Shown: positions 31,780 to 43,400 of the stretch, one piece after another
How positions within the stretch are numbered: position 1 is the first letter of the stretch
Layout: the number at the start of each line of letters is the position of its first letter
NCBI RefSeq assembly: GCF_000003195.3
Contig: NC_012871.2
Coordinates: forward strand, 8,295,997 to 8,359,996
Reading direction: 5' to 3'
Source of the DNA: Sorghum bicolor
Taxonomy: Eukaryota; Streptophyta; Magnoliopsida; Poales; Poaceae
Length of the DNA: 64,000 nt
Program-made: the position numbers and the translations under genes
The notes under the pieces: generated by a model
The model's database searches: none
Seen by the model: only the letters and a program-made list of their open reading frames with translations
What the model was told of the DNA's origin: nothing

Positions 31780-32171
31780 CTTCGCCAAGTGCCGAGCCTT
31801 GCACTCGGCAAAGAGGGTCTTTGCTGAGTGCCAGGGTCAAGGAACTTGACAAAGAAATTAATAAATGAAAACAAAAAATCTTTGTCGAGCGCCTAATAGT
31901 TGGCACTCGACAAAGAGTGATAGTGGGTGACCGCCATCACATACGGCCGTCTTTGCCGAGAGTTGAGCTTTGCAGAGTGCCAAGCACTCAAAGATGACTT
32001 TTGCCGAGCGCCTTGCTTTGCCGAGTGTCCGGCACTGGGCAAAGATGGCCTTTGCCGAGTGTTGTTGTTTACCTAGTGCGACATTCGGCAAATAAAGACT
32101 TTGCCGAGTGCCCGATATTTTACACTCGACAAAGCATATGGCACTCGGCAAAGGTGCCGTGTCCAGTAGTG
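31780..32171. repeat. CACTA terminal region with TTTGCCGAGTGCC repeats
   Basis: At least eight copies of TTTGCCGAGTGCC or CACTCGGCAAAG in alternating orientation, ending in GTCCAGTAGTG at 32171, the inverse of a CACTACTGGAC terminus. It is one end of a CACTA element. The matching other end was not found. Confidence 0.8.
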
Positions 32172-32275
32172 ACGTATGCATTCATTGGATGCTTGTGACA
32201 ATCCTAGCTATCTATAGGCAAACACACACCTATGGATGTGCAGCAGTGGAGGTGCCGTAGTTGAAGAAGAAAGAG

Positions 32276-32518
32276 ATACTTTGTTTAGATGTGAAAAATT
32301 TTAGATTTCGCTACTGTAGCACTTTCGTTTGTTTGTGGTAAATATTATCTAATCATAGACTAATTAAGGTCAAAAGATTCGTCTCGCGATTTACAGTCAA
32401 ACTGTGTGATTAGTTTTTATTTTCATTTATATTTAATGCTTCATGCATGTGCCGCAAGATTCGATGTGATAAGGAATCTTGAAAACTTTTTTGATTTCGG
32501 CGTAAACTAAACAAGTCC
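32276..32518. mobile_element. Tourist-like MITE A
   Basis: Left end approximately CTTTGTTTAGATGTG, right end AAACTAAACAAGTCC. The interior AAGATTCGTCTCGCGATTTA is shared with MITE B. The exact left end and duplication are unclear. Confidence 0.75.
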
Positions 32519-32521
32519 TTA

Positions 32522-32753
32522 GGCCTTGTTTAGTTTGGTAAAATTTTTGGATTTCGCTACTGTAGCACTTTCGTTTGTTTGTGGCAAATTTTATCCAATC
32601 ATAGACTAACTAGGATCAAAAGATTCGTCTCGTGATTTACAGCTAAACTGCGTAATTAGTTTTTGTTTTCGTCTATATTTAATACTTCATGCATGTGCCA
32701 CAAGATTCGATGTGACGAAGAATCTTAAAAAATTTTGGGAACTAAACAAGGCC
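32522..32753. mobile_element. Tourist-like MITE B, 232 bp
   Basis: Perfect termini GGCCTTGTTTAGTT and AACTAAACAAGGCC, with TTA at 32519-32521 and 32754-32756. It abuts MITE A, sharing the TTA. Confidence 0.9.
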
Positions 32754-32796
32754 TTAGTATTCTCTTGTCATTGCTATCCCACACCGGTCCATCTCA

Positions 32797-33142
32797 GGCC
32801 CTGTTTAGTTTCCCACCCAAAAATTTTTCATCCATCCCATCGAATCTTTGGACACATGCATGGAATATTAAATGTAGACAAAAAAATAAACTAATTACAC
32901 AGTTTAGTTGAGAATCGCGAGACGAATCTTTTAAGCCTAGTTACTCCATAATTAGCCTTAAGTGCTACAGTAACCCACATATGCTAATGACAGATTAATT
33001 ATGCTTAATAAATTTGTCTTGCAGTTTTCTGACGAGCTATGTAATTTGTTTTTTTATTAGTTTCTAAAAACCCCTCCCGACATCCTTCCGACACATCTGA
33101 TGTGACACCCAAAAAATTTTCGTTCCCAATCTAAACAAGCCC
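32797..33142. mobile_element. Tourist-like MITE C, 346 bp
   Basis: Ends GGCCCTGTTTAG and CTAAACAAGCCC (inverse GGGCTTGTTTAG) with TCA duplicated at 32794-32796 and 33143-33145. It is a longer subfamily than A and B. Confidence 0.85.
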
Positions 33143-33650
33143 TCAGTACTCTGTATGTTTATCACATATCATGTCTGTGGGCTGACATGAGTTTGACAGG
33201 TGCCAGCTGACACTAGGCACACACTGGCCACTCTACACACACTAGGTTCACTGGTGGTGCGCTAGGACAGTAGGGTCCATATGCCCATATGCATGCCTAA
33301 GCTCTGGCTCACTGTGAATCTGTGGTTCAGAGAAAACAGCCGGCCAGCATCTTGGCACCGTTGTGGAACCACAACGTGGGTTGGCACTGGAGCTGCATGA
33401 TTCAGAGTGACAGCTAATGATATGAACTCTTCTCTATTTGGATCTACTGGTGGCCATTGTATATAGGAACAGGCATGTGCCTCTTTCACCATGTCTCCAA
33501 TTCGCATGACTTATTGTTTGTCTTTTCCAGTTCCCTGTCATCAGGCACTGCCTTATGTATTTATGCTACTAGTGATGTGTTCACAAAATGTAGAGGCGTC
33601 ATCTGTGTGAATGCATCGGTAGTGTTGAGGATTATTATAATGTATTGAAG

Positions 33651-33872
33651 TCTTTTTTTTCTTTTTTCTTTTTTTTGGTCCATATCTTTGATAAATTCCT
33701 TCGCTCAAACCTGCTACATCTCTCCTCTTTGTTTTTTTTTTCCACTTCTACTGGTTGCACAATCTCTGATGATGCCAAATCAAGGAAGCTTTCTGTTTCC
33801 TTTAGGTGACAGCCAATTCTGATATAAACCAGTGTCCAGGTCTTTAACAATTGTACAATTCTTGTGCCCTCT
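33651..33872. other. T-rich low-copy DNA left of CACTA-3
   Basis: Poly-T tracts at 33651-33676 and 33730-33740. The final TCT (33870-33872) is the target copy of CACTA-3. Confidence 0.5.
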
Positions 33873-35801
33873 CACTAGTACACTGAAGCTCTACAGTGGC
33901 GGTGAAAATGAATTTCCACCAGTGGTTTACATGGCCGCCAGTCCTAAAGGCCAGTGAAAAGGACTGGCGGTTTGCTTAGAACCGCCAGTGGAAATCGATT
34001 TCCACTAGCGGTTCACTTAGCCAACCGCTAGTGGAAATCAATCTTTCCACTGGCGGTTTGTTAAGTTAACCGCCAGTGGAAATTGATTTCCACAGGCGGT
34101 TCTAAGTAAACCGCCAGTGGTTTGTTTTTCAGCATTTTCTATATGTATATACCTAATTAATTATATAATCACACTACTAAACTCTATTATATATGTATTA
34201 AAGCTTCTCAACCACATTGGATCGCAAAGTTATCCATGCATTAATTACGAACATCATACATGTACTTATATACATATCAAAGTTTTCACATGTCCTATCT
34301 TCTAATAATCAGACTTTCTAAGCTTAAGCCCAATAATATCTGTTAGTGCCCTATACTCTGGCTTTGCTAGGACACTTCTATCAGCATGAAATTTGCCTTC
34401 ATCTGGAATGACTTCCTTCAAGATGAATGTGCACAAGTCTTCTACTATGGCGTATAAAGTCCTTATGCTCATGCTTTCCGCCTTTTCTTGTTAAAATTTC
34501 TGTAAAGGAAGATCATAAACATCATTATATATTTACACTTAATAATATTTGGTCTTCTTTAATAAGACACATAGACTTATTTATATTACCTTAAGAGGGT
34601 TGGAGACGTGTCATCCACTGTCTCTCATGAATTCGCACACGTAGAATCCACAGTGGACCGATCCGGGTTCTTGCTTGTGGCACTATATAATTGACAAGTG
34701 GTTACTTAGTTATAACAATGTTGTATGTATTGTACTTATATAATTGCACTATATAATTGACAAGTGGTTACTTCAGCACCTTGGGTATGTAGGATGGATC
34801 TAGTCTTGATAAGTTATACATCCACAATGACCTCTCCATCACTAGCTGTAAAAAATATAATTAATTAATTGTAATAAGTACATAATTGTAAAAAATAATT
34901 CAAAGAGAAGAATGAAACCCTCACATTGTATTATACTAACATAAATATAGACATAAACTAACCTTTTTTCGAAACCTTGGTCCAAGAATTGAAGATAAAA
35001 ATAAACCTCCACTCTTGTATAGTGTCCAATTTTAGAGAAGAATGAAACTCTACATATATAGTGCATAAAATATATTAAGATATAAAGAGAGAGAAAAAAT
35101 AACATTCTAAATAAATTGAGAAATATAAATAGAGAAACTTAATACTACCTACTAAAGAGAGAGAATCAATAACATTCCAAATAAATTGAGAAATAATTAA
35201 AACTACCTTACTAAAAACAATAATTGACAAAAACTAAAAAACAATATCTTTCTCTCTCCTAATTCATGGTGAATCCTAATAATACCTTGGATAACCTAAA
35301 TTGAGAAGCAATCATGACAAGGGAGAGAGGAGAGACATTATCTAAACATCTTTAATCAACTTCTTTGAAGAAATTAAACAATAACCTAGCTAATCTTCCT
35401 CTCCAACTCATGGTGAAACCCTAGATCCAAAAAGTGGCTAAAATAGAGCAAGAATGACTAAAAAGAGCCAATAGAGGCATAAACTAACCTTTCTTAGCCA
35501 CCTGCTAGGTCGAAGAAATGAAGATCAAAACCTCTCCCCTTGTATTTTGTAAAATTGGACATCCAAAATCGCCATAAATGGAAGTTGGCTGCGGGTTGCT
35601 GTTTTGGTCGGGAGGAGGAAGAAGGGGTATTTATTATAGTTTTACCATTGGCGGTTGTCTTAAGCAACCGCTAGTGGAAATGTGTTTCCACTGGCGGTTG
35701 GCTAAGTCTGCGCCTGTGCATCTACTAGCACTGGCGCGTGATAACTCAACTGCCAGTGCTATTTTTTCCAGACGCCAGCTTTGTGCTCTTTTGTACTAGT
35801 G
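33873..35801. mobile_element. CACTA-3, non-autonomous, 1,929 bp
   Basis: Left end CACTAGTACA, right end TGTACTAGTG, exact inverse of each other. TCT is duplicated at 33870-33872 and 35802-35804. Subterminal motifs of the type CCACTGGCGG and CCGCCAGTGG cover 33895-34125 and recur at 35645-35760. The 1.5-kb interior is AT-rich with no transposase domain, only stop-filled short frames. Confidence 0.92.
33895..34125. repeat. Left subterminal repeats of CACTA-3
   Basis: About nine inverted and direct copies of ACCGCCAGTGGAAA, some pairs long enough to form hairpins. Confidence 0.85.
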
Positions 35802-35804
35802 TCT

Positions 35805-36830
35805 TCTGAATTTACATTTAGGATCACTTTTGTAGAGGAACTGTCTAATTTATAGAAGTTCAAGTACACTGGCTATGATCTCAGAGAACATCAGCAACTA
35901 TGCACATGAATCCATACTAACCCGACTATTGAGTACCCATAAGGTATCTCAATGTCACAACTTTTACAACTCAGGATCAGATATTTGGATTTAGTGCAAT
36001 CCCTATTGGCCTATAGTATTTGAAATGCCACTACTACAGAACAAACAATCCCTATTGGCCTATCGCTACCTGAAAAAGATGTATGTGAAGGACATTGCTG
36101 CAGTATTCAGTGCAGGAGTGGATGTGTGTTCGGCACTATGATTGAAGCGGAAGACACTAATCGCAAGATAGATGAAGAAGCTGATGCAGCGGCCACAGAT
36201 CTTGATGTGTTCGTGATCTCTTGTCATGCAGCTTGCGGTGCGAGCTCACGGAAGTGTTCTGGTACCACAGTTGTATGGCCGGTGCCTTCCTGAGAGATCA
36301 AAATGTGCCTCTTTCCCGATGTCTCAAATTCCCATGCTTCATTTTTTTTTCTTATTTTCCAGTTCTCACTCATCATCTTATCTGTTCATTAATATGTCCC
36401 CTTAAAGAAGAGGTGCTGTCAACTCATGTGTGGTGGGGCAGACACAGGTATAGGATCACCAAGTGTGTGGTGCCATATTTATGCTGGCATCCCCGCAGGT
36501 TTTATTGATTGGTAGTTAAGTCATTTGAACCTAATTTGCGAAAAAAATTGTGGTCATTGGGAAAGATATGGGATGTCCATCAAGAGAGATTGAATGATAA
36601 AAATACAGAAGGTGCTTATTGAAAGTACTTTAATCAAACAGGTGAGGATATAATATTACTAAAAGGGTGCAACCAGTGTCCGTATATTATTGTATTCATT
36701 AGTTTACCAAATTGGGCAATTGGCTAAACTGGTTTGTTTATGTTGGCGTATAGATTTACAGACCAGCGTCCTATAGCTTTGTCAGTCATCTACTACATCT
36801 TTCTTGGAACAATTTCAGCAGGTCAGGCTC
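35805..36830. repeat. Low-copy module, copy A2
   Basis: 35820-35990 matches 39105-39280 (shared TCAGCAACTATGCACAT and ATCTCAATGTCACAACTTTT). 36300-36520 matches 45935-46165 (shared CAAATTCCCATGC and GTGTGGTGCCATATTTAT). 36655-36830 matches 49940-50225. An 18-bp direct repeat AATCCCTATTGGCCTAT flanks CACTACTACAGAAC at 35998-36063. Confidence 0.75.
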
Positions 36831-37115
36831 TTAAGCGTGGGGAAAAAATTGGATTGGATCCTCTGTCACCATTCGCCCTCTTATCCTGCATTTGCCAACT
36901 CTTACCTGTGAATGAAAAGAATTGGAATCCTTATTAGGAATGCATCCTTAATCATGTATATACGAGTCACTTAAGATTGGCTGTCAGTTAGGTTACTACC
37001 ACACTGCCTGAAGAGGAAGTAACATATAATTTCTGGACACACATTTTACAAAAATGAGATTTATGGAGACATTACTGAGCAAAAAAAATAGAGTGCTAAA
37101 TGGAGTGCAAAATTC
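36831..37115. other. Low-copy DNA left of the solo LTR
   Basis: AT-rich, with no gene or terminus seen. Confidence 0.4.
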
Positions 37116-37120
37116 ATGGA

Positions 37121-37867
37121 TATTGGAATCAGCGTATTCCAGTTGAGTGCTTAGAGGGCCTCCGCTCATGGCAACGGAGGTCAGTGGAGAATGAACAATG
37201 CAGAACTAGGGTTTTATTAATTCCATCACCTACTTCCTTTACATGAATTTACAACCCCTTTTATAGGGCACATTTCTCCTCATCGCTATTTTTACACAAA
37301 CGTCCCGTGAAGATGGTGGAATATCCTAGCATATTCCCCTTGTAGGCTAGCCCTATCCGGGTTACTAGTGTAATATCCTCCGCGAACCGCCTTCAGCATG
37401 GTGGGCCGGGGCGTAGGCCCACGTAGAGCTCAAGCCAAGGCCTTCATTCGGGGTCAACTCATCCTGTTTCGCGTCCTCCTCCTTGGAATCCACCTAGCAT
37501 GTAGGGCCTCCGATTGATACACCTAGCGAAGGTTCTGGGGGTAACCGCCTTTCACCTTCACTCGTCCTTATCTGCATCCTGCGTAAGACTTACCAGGTTA
37601 GTGGTGTTAGCCCCTATCTCCGGAATGGACCTTCGTCCTCCGATCTCCGAAGGGCCTGCTCTTCCCGTGCAACAAAAGCTCTTCTCGAGACCCCCAGGCT
37701 CTATGACACTACCTACTGACTCAGGACCTGCTCATAGCCAGACCGCAGGACCTTCGCCCTCCTGGCAACCTTAGGCCTTCGCCGGTCTTACTAGAGGTCT
37801 GAGCTGGTCGCTCCTAGGTCTGCGCTCCACCTCGGCCTTCGCCCTCCGTAGGGCTCATGTCCCAACA
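37121..37867 (-). mobile_element. Solo LTR, Ty3/gypsy, related to element 1
   Basis: On the minus strand it begins TGTTGGGAC (37867) and ends TTCCAATA (37121), the last a one-base change from the expected CCAACA. The target duplication ATGGA is perfect at 37116-37120 and 37868-37872. It is 747 bp, and shares with the element 1 LTR the order GATATTCC, CACGG, TTTGT, CCCTATAAAAGG. No internal sequence flanks it, so it is a product of LTR-LTR recombination. Confidence 0.85.
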
Positions 37868-37872
37868 ATGGA

Positions 37873-38282
37873 GTTCCTAACATGTAACACCTACCACATA
37901 AGTAAACAAATTCAAAATGCCAGATATTGACAGAGAACTGGAAAGCCCATGGACTATCGACGGGACACTGTTATGCCGTCTCATCCATTGTCAGCTCTGT
38001 GTTGTGTGGTATGGCATCAGATCTCTTCTGGAGACAAGTTTATTGTGTAGTTTTATAGCGTAAGCAGCAGGACATATGGAACTTTGGATTTTGGGAAGAA
38101 TTGTTTAGGCATGAAGATGTGAATGAATAATAATATATATAACTGGTGAATTTTTTTCTAATTAATGCTGCCTCACCCTCACATGTTACTGATGCCCTCG
38201 GCACAACATCACGTGTCGACCATTGCTGTAAGTTCAGAAACAGCCACAGTTTCAGTAGTAGTTCCAACCTTTCAGCTGAAGG
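37873..38282. other. Low-copy DNA right of the solo LTR
   Basis: No gene or transposon terminus seen. Confidence 0.4.
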
Positions 38283-39290
38283 GCTACATATGTATTGATT
38301 GGGTGCTTGTGACGATCCTAGCTAACTATGAGGAAACAAACACCGATGCATGCACGGTGGTGGCGGCGCCGGTGTTGGAGAAGAAGAAAGATTTAGTGTT
38401 CTCTTGTCATTGCTGTCCTGCACGGGTCCATCTTGGTACATGAGATGTTTATCCCATCCCATGTTCGTGGGCTGACATGAGTTCGGCAAAGATGGCAGCC
38501 TAAGCACACAGGGCACTGCGTGCACACACTAGGTTCACTGGTGGTGCGCTAGGGCAGTAGGGCCCAGGGCCATATGCCCATATGTCTAAGCTCTGCCCAC
38601 TGTGAATCTGTGATTTGAAGAAACCAGCTGGTCAGGATGTGTTGGCAGAGCATTTCCACCCTGCGTAAACTAGTTGTGGCACCACGACGTAGGTTAACAC
38701 TAGAGCTGCATGATTCGGAGTGATAGATACTCATTAGGCACCATCTTTATCTGTTTATGCTAATAGTGATGTGTTCACGGAAAGGAGAGCTAGACGTCAT
38801 CTGTGCGATGCTTGTTCACATATGTGTGTGGTGCCATATTTATATGTGTATCGGTATTGGTTTATTCATTTGTAGGTAACTAATTTATGCCTCCTATTTA
38901 ATGCTATAACTTTTGAATCCTTCTCTAGCCTTGAGGATCAATTGTAAACTACAGTGTTTTTCTAGCCTGTTCTCTTTTTCTTTTCAGCCATACTTTTTCT
39001 GCCAGCTAGCAGTGTTTTTCTCTCGCAATAAATGAGTCAACAGTAATTTCCGCCTTAACTTTTCAGACAAAATATAGACAATCTAATTTAGACAAAATAT
39101 TTTGTGATCATCTTTGTAGCAGGACCATCTAATTTAGATAAGTTCAAGTACTCTGGCTTGTGGTCTCGTATAACGTCAGCAACTATGCACATAAATCCAT
39201 ACTAAACCCACTATCGACTACCCCATGAGGGATCTCAATGTCACAACTTTTACAAGGATCGGATATTTGGATTTAGGACAACACATCACA
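38283..39290. repeat. Low-copy module, copy B (least interrupted)
   Basis: Contiguous counterpart of A1 and A2: 38290-38740 matches 32175-33440, 38745-38880 matches 33545-33620 and 46025-46170, and 39105-39280 matches 35820-35990. It shows where the MITEs and CACTA-3 entered the other copies. No coding sequence is recognised. Confidence 0.75.
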
Positions 39291-40544
39291 ACACAGACTG
39301 CAGGAGAAATAATATTACAAAAGGGCTTGAAATACATGACTACATACCATTTTTTGAAATATGACTTAAGCATAAAGCAACATATAAGTTTGAAAGGATT
39401 ACAATACTGCAAGTTCAGGTAAGAGAGGGAAGGGAGAGCCGACAACCAAATAAATAAAAGCAATTATAGTAGATAAGTATGTCAAACCCACCAACATATA
39501 TATATTAGATAAGAGTAAGGATAAAACTCCAAGGGCATGCTAGCACTGTGTGACTACTTCTGCTCTCATGTAGCACAGGCAGAAACTGCTGCTTCTCATG
39601 AGTGACCATGCAGTATTCATAGGCATGCAGAACGTCTTGTGTGTGTGTGTGTGTGTGCGCGCGCGCGCGTGCGTGCGTGCGTGTGTGTGTGTGTACGTCT
39701 TGTGTGGTATAGCTTCTCCGGCTGCTCCTCGATCTGTTTTAGCGCTCCAGCAACCAAACGCCCTCAACTGCTTCACATGAGGAGTCCCAAAATCCTATTT
39801 AGTAAAGCAGTTTTGTGCAATAGGAGCTGAAAATGTCAAGCTTCACCAGCTGGCTCCTCCCCTCTCCGGCGGATGCATCATGCATGCAGATGCAGCCATA
39901 GTCCAGGTTGCCTCCAGGACAGTGCAGACGATACCAGCGTAGGGAAGGATGGAGGCCACATGGGGAATGAAAGGGCGAATATGCCAGCGTGGGGAGGGCC
40001 GGAGGTAGCACTATGCTGGCCGTCACGACTACATGTGCATTGCTTTCTATGTGCATATGCTTGGGTTCCTCCAGCCACCCACGTATGCTGGAGGTCCTCT
40101 AGATGGCCTTGCGAGATATTCGGCGGTGGTGTCTTGGTTTGATGGACTCCTCACTGTCTGACGGACCACTCGAGGCCAAGGCATGTGCTCTGGAGGTAAG
40201 ATGTGTGCGGTAGAGAGAGAAGAAGCAGAGAGAATTAAGGGAAGAAAAACAAATAAAGTAGAAAAAAAAGAAGAAGAAAAGAAAAAAAATACAAGGGTCC
40301 TTTTTATTTAATTAGATAATGCGTTTTTGTGGGTCTTGTGAGAATTTGTGATTCTCTGTAGTGTTACCAGTTCTTTGTCGTGTTTGTGATTCCTGTTGCT
40401 CTATTCTGACTGTGCCTTGTTTAGATTAGGACCAAACATTCTCAATTTCTCATGCTGTTTGGAACATGTGCATGTTGTGGCCATTTGAAGTTGTACGTGT
40501 TTGTAAAAACTGACTGCCTAACAAGTTGTTAATATGTGCATAAG
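39291..40544. other. Low-copy DNA with microsatellite and purine tract
   Basis: Contains the (TG)n/(CG)n microsatellite at 39637-39694 and a purine-rich stretch (AGAAGAAG type) at about 40210-40305. No gene is recognised. Confidence 0.45.
39637..39694. repeat. (TG)n-(CG)n-(TGCG)n microsatellite
   Basis: Runs TGTGTG, then CGCGCGCG, then TGCGTGCG, then TGTGTG for about 58 bp of strict purine/pyrimidine alternation. Confidence 0.95.
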
Positions 40545-40548
40545 AGAG

Positions 40549-41040
40549 GATCTTTGCCGAGGGCCTTCGGCCTTGGGCAAAGGCTATAAGACCCTCGGCA
40601 AAGAGCCCTCGGGAAAATTCTCGTCGGCAAAAGGATCTTTGCCGAGGGCCGTTTGTCGGGCACTCGACAAAGATTTTGCCGAGGGCTGACGCCGGCCTTC
40701 GGGGAAAAAAGATGTCGTTAGGCGAAGGGCTGCAACTGATGGCGTCTTTGCCGAGGGCCCATCGTTGGGCCCTCGGCAAAGAATTTTTTAAACTTTATTT
40801 TGGGTAATTTCTTTGCCGAGGGTTCCCATGCAGGCCCTCGGCAAAGAATTTTTAAATTTTTATTTGGGTAATTTCTTTGCCGAGGGCTACCATGCAGGCC
40901 CTCGGCAAAGTCTCTTTTTTTATTTTTTCTGGAGAATTCTTTGCCGAGGGCCTTGACCATAGCCCTCGGCAAAGACCTGTTTTCTATTTTTTCTGAGAAA
41001 TTCTTTGCCGAGGGCTATGGTCAAGGCCCTCGGCAAAGAC
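40549..41040. repeat. CACTA-4 subterminal repeats, left
   Basis: About twelve TTTGCCGAGGG / CCCTCGGCAAAG motifs. The last two form a long inverted pair with TAGCCCTCGGCAAAG and its complement (40920-41040). Confidence 0.9.
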
Positions 41041-41269
41041 CAGAGAAATTTTAAATTTTTTTTGTTTGTTTATTTGCATCTAGACAATAGACAGATACAT
41101 ATATATATACCATCACACACACAGAGTCCACAACGAGCACATACATCTCACGAACATCACATATATATATCACGAACATCATGTATGTACATCCAGTAGT
41201 CCACAAGTTCACCAAATCGAACCAAAGTTCCAAACCGCCGACACGTACGGACCGTAGGGCTGCGAGAAC

Positions 41270-43400
41270 TCACCATCCTCCCCAACCGTCCTGCCTCTGC
41301 GTCGAGGGTGGTGTGTCGAAGGCTCCAGGATCCGGTGACGTACGAGGCGGGTTATTGGATCCCGCTGTCGACTGAGGCTGCACAAACAGTTAGATGTTTA
41401 TGTGAGATTGCAGTAATTATTTCTGCACTACAGTTACAAAGAAAAAGTTAACTTTGACACTAACAGTAGAACTAAACGGCGGCGGCAGCTGAGGCGCTGG
41501 AGCTGACATCGTGACGTCCACACCTGTATGCTGCCCTAGAGCGGCGAGGACCCTCATCATCTCAGCCATCCTCTGGTCCTGGGCCTCTCGCGCGAGACGC
41601 TCAGCCTCCAGCCGAGCAGTGAGGGCCGTGATCTGCTCCGTCTTCTGTGCGTTGTCGGCCTGCAAGATTACACTCCAATGTTTCAGTAATGCAAATGTAA
41701 TTCAGTTACGAGAATATTAATTTACTATGAGTGAACCTAGAATTACCTGGAGCGAAGCTAACATGCTCACTGTCGGAGTCGGCCGTGCACGGATGGGCTG
41801 GCTGGAGCTCGTGCTCTGTGCTCTGAGCTGGCTGAGAGTGGGGGTGGTGTTGGGGTCGATGGCGGCGTTTGCGATCCAGGCCCGGCCGTGCTTCCTACCA
41901 ACACCGAGCCTCATGACGGCCTCGGCATCTAGTGGCTCGGTGCGGACGTCGTACTCTGGCCCATGCCGCTCCCGTACCGCCGACGTGTACTTCTGGAGCT
42001 TATCGTACACGTTGGGGTCGGAGTACGCCTCGCGAGGGGCAGCTGCGTCCCAGGTGCGTTGGCCTGCAGTCTGGTGAGACGCAGCCCAAGCCGTGAACAT
42101 GGACACCTCCTCGTCCTGGTGCGCAGCCTCCTACGAGAAAAGCAACAGAGGGTGAGTAATCAAGCATACATTAAACGCGAAACTAAATAGAAGACAAATC
42201 ACTTACATATGATTTTTTGAAGGCGGGGAGGCTCTTGCTGCCTTGGTGGTGAGTGGCAGCTGGTCTTTGCAGACGCAGTGCCCGCTGAGACTCGTGCCTG
42301 TCTAGGTAGTCCTGCGTGAACCATCTACCCACGATCGCGGCCCAGGCATCGGCATGCGCCCGACACCACCAGGGAATCACCTACAAGACAATGAGTGTTT
42401 GACAGATATAAAGATATAATTGAATATATTAAATTCAAAAAAGAGACAATGTGAATGTTATTCATCTACCTCCAGGTACTGCTCCTGGGTCATCGTCATC
42501 GTCCGCGCCTGAGCCTTCGTGATAGTCATACTACGCGCCGACGCGTAGAAGTCTATCACTGCCTGGACGCGCGCCTCGTGGTGCATGTCGGTGACATACT
42601 TCCTACAGGAGGCGTGCGCCACAGACTCAGCCAGGGCCATGTCTTCGTCCTCCACCTTGAAGTACCTCTGTACAAAAGATAATACATTCAATCATTATTT
42701 AAAAAAATAGATTTTAATGTAATGGATTAATTATTGTTGTGCGAAAGGAACTTACCCAAAACTCGGCCAGTATCCTCTCCTGGGGGTTGCGGTACGTGTC
42801 GTCCTCCCCTAAAGCGTACCTGTCCTAGGTGGTGGCCGGCTCGCGAGCCCCCGACGCCAACTCCACGAGGCCGGGGAAGTACTTCCGGCACAGGGTACCC
42901 AGGATGGTCGGGGGAGCGCGCACGGGAGTACCCGACACCAGATCCGAAGACCTGCACCAGTTAGAAAAAAACTAGTCAGTTTCTCTCTAAACCCTCAAAC
43001 CTATTAGATGAGGTAGTTGTGATATCATTTAGATTTACTTACTTGGGCGGTACAGGGCGAAGCAGTGCCCGACTCTGAGGTAGTGGGTATGGAGGGAGCT
43101 TCGCAGGACCTCGCTGGTAGACACCCGACGTCGCGCCTCCCTCGTCCTCGGGCGCCGCGCCGTGCTCCTCGTCATGGCCCTCGTCCTGGCCCTCGACCTG
43201 GTCCTCGTCCTGGTCCTCGTCCTAGTCCTCGTCCTCCTGGTACTCCTCCTCCAGCGTCGGAGCCACGGGGTCTGGGGTGGGACTTCGCGGCCTCCTACGC
43301 CCCTGGCTGGTACTCGTCGTGGAAGGCCTCCCCCTCCTGCGGCGTCCTGCGGCGGCTGCCCCTGACGACTCTGCCTCGCGAGTGAGATGTTTGGGTTTTG
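41270..43400 (-). pseudogene. TNPA-like gene of CACTA-4 (Transposase_24 type)
   Basis: Proposed minus-strand exons: up to 43043 (acidic DED-rich repeat, then GVYQRGPAKLPPYPLP), 42951-42756 (APPTILGTLCRKYFPGLVEL), 42667-42470 (SCRKYVTDMHHEARVQAVID), 42380-42207 (VIPWWCRAHADAWAAIVGRW), 42130-41747 (RHGPEYDVRTEPLDAEAVMR) and 41659 to about 41475 (coiled coil TARLEAERLAREAQDQRM). A short last exon lies near 41372-41270. Donors and acceptors are GT/AG and frames join. The order and motifs fit the plant transposase family Ptta/En/Spm (PF03004), which binds subterminal repeats. Exon 2 carries an in-frame TAG near 42828 where related proteins have Trp. I infer a non-functional copy with that one clear lesion. 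Confidence 0.75.
43175..43260. repeat. GTCCTCGTCCTG minisatellite in TNPA-like exon
   Basis: Tandem 12-bp-type units of CTCGTCCTGGTC. On the minus strand they encode an acidic Glu/Asp/Gln run. Confidence 0.85.

Larger units (their letters stand above)
32172..33650. repeat. Low-copy module, copy A1 (interrupted)
   Basis: Starts TGCATTCATTGGATGCTTGTGAC-like sequence that matches 38290-38310. The segment with GGGCTGACATGAG, CACTAGGTTCACTGGTGGTG and AGCTGCATGATTC (33170-33420) matches 38460-38730. Three MITEs are inserted (32276-32518, 32522-32753, 32797-33142). No coding sequence is recognised. Confidence 0.75.

Noticed and set aside
39598..39830. Frames with Cys-Val and Arg-Ala repeats
   Set aside because: Translations of the TG/CG microsatellite.
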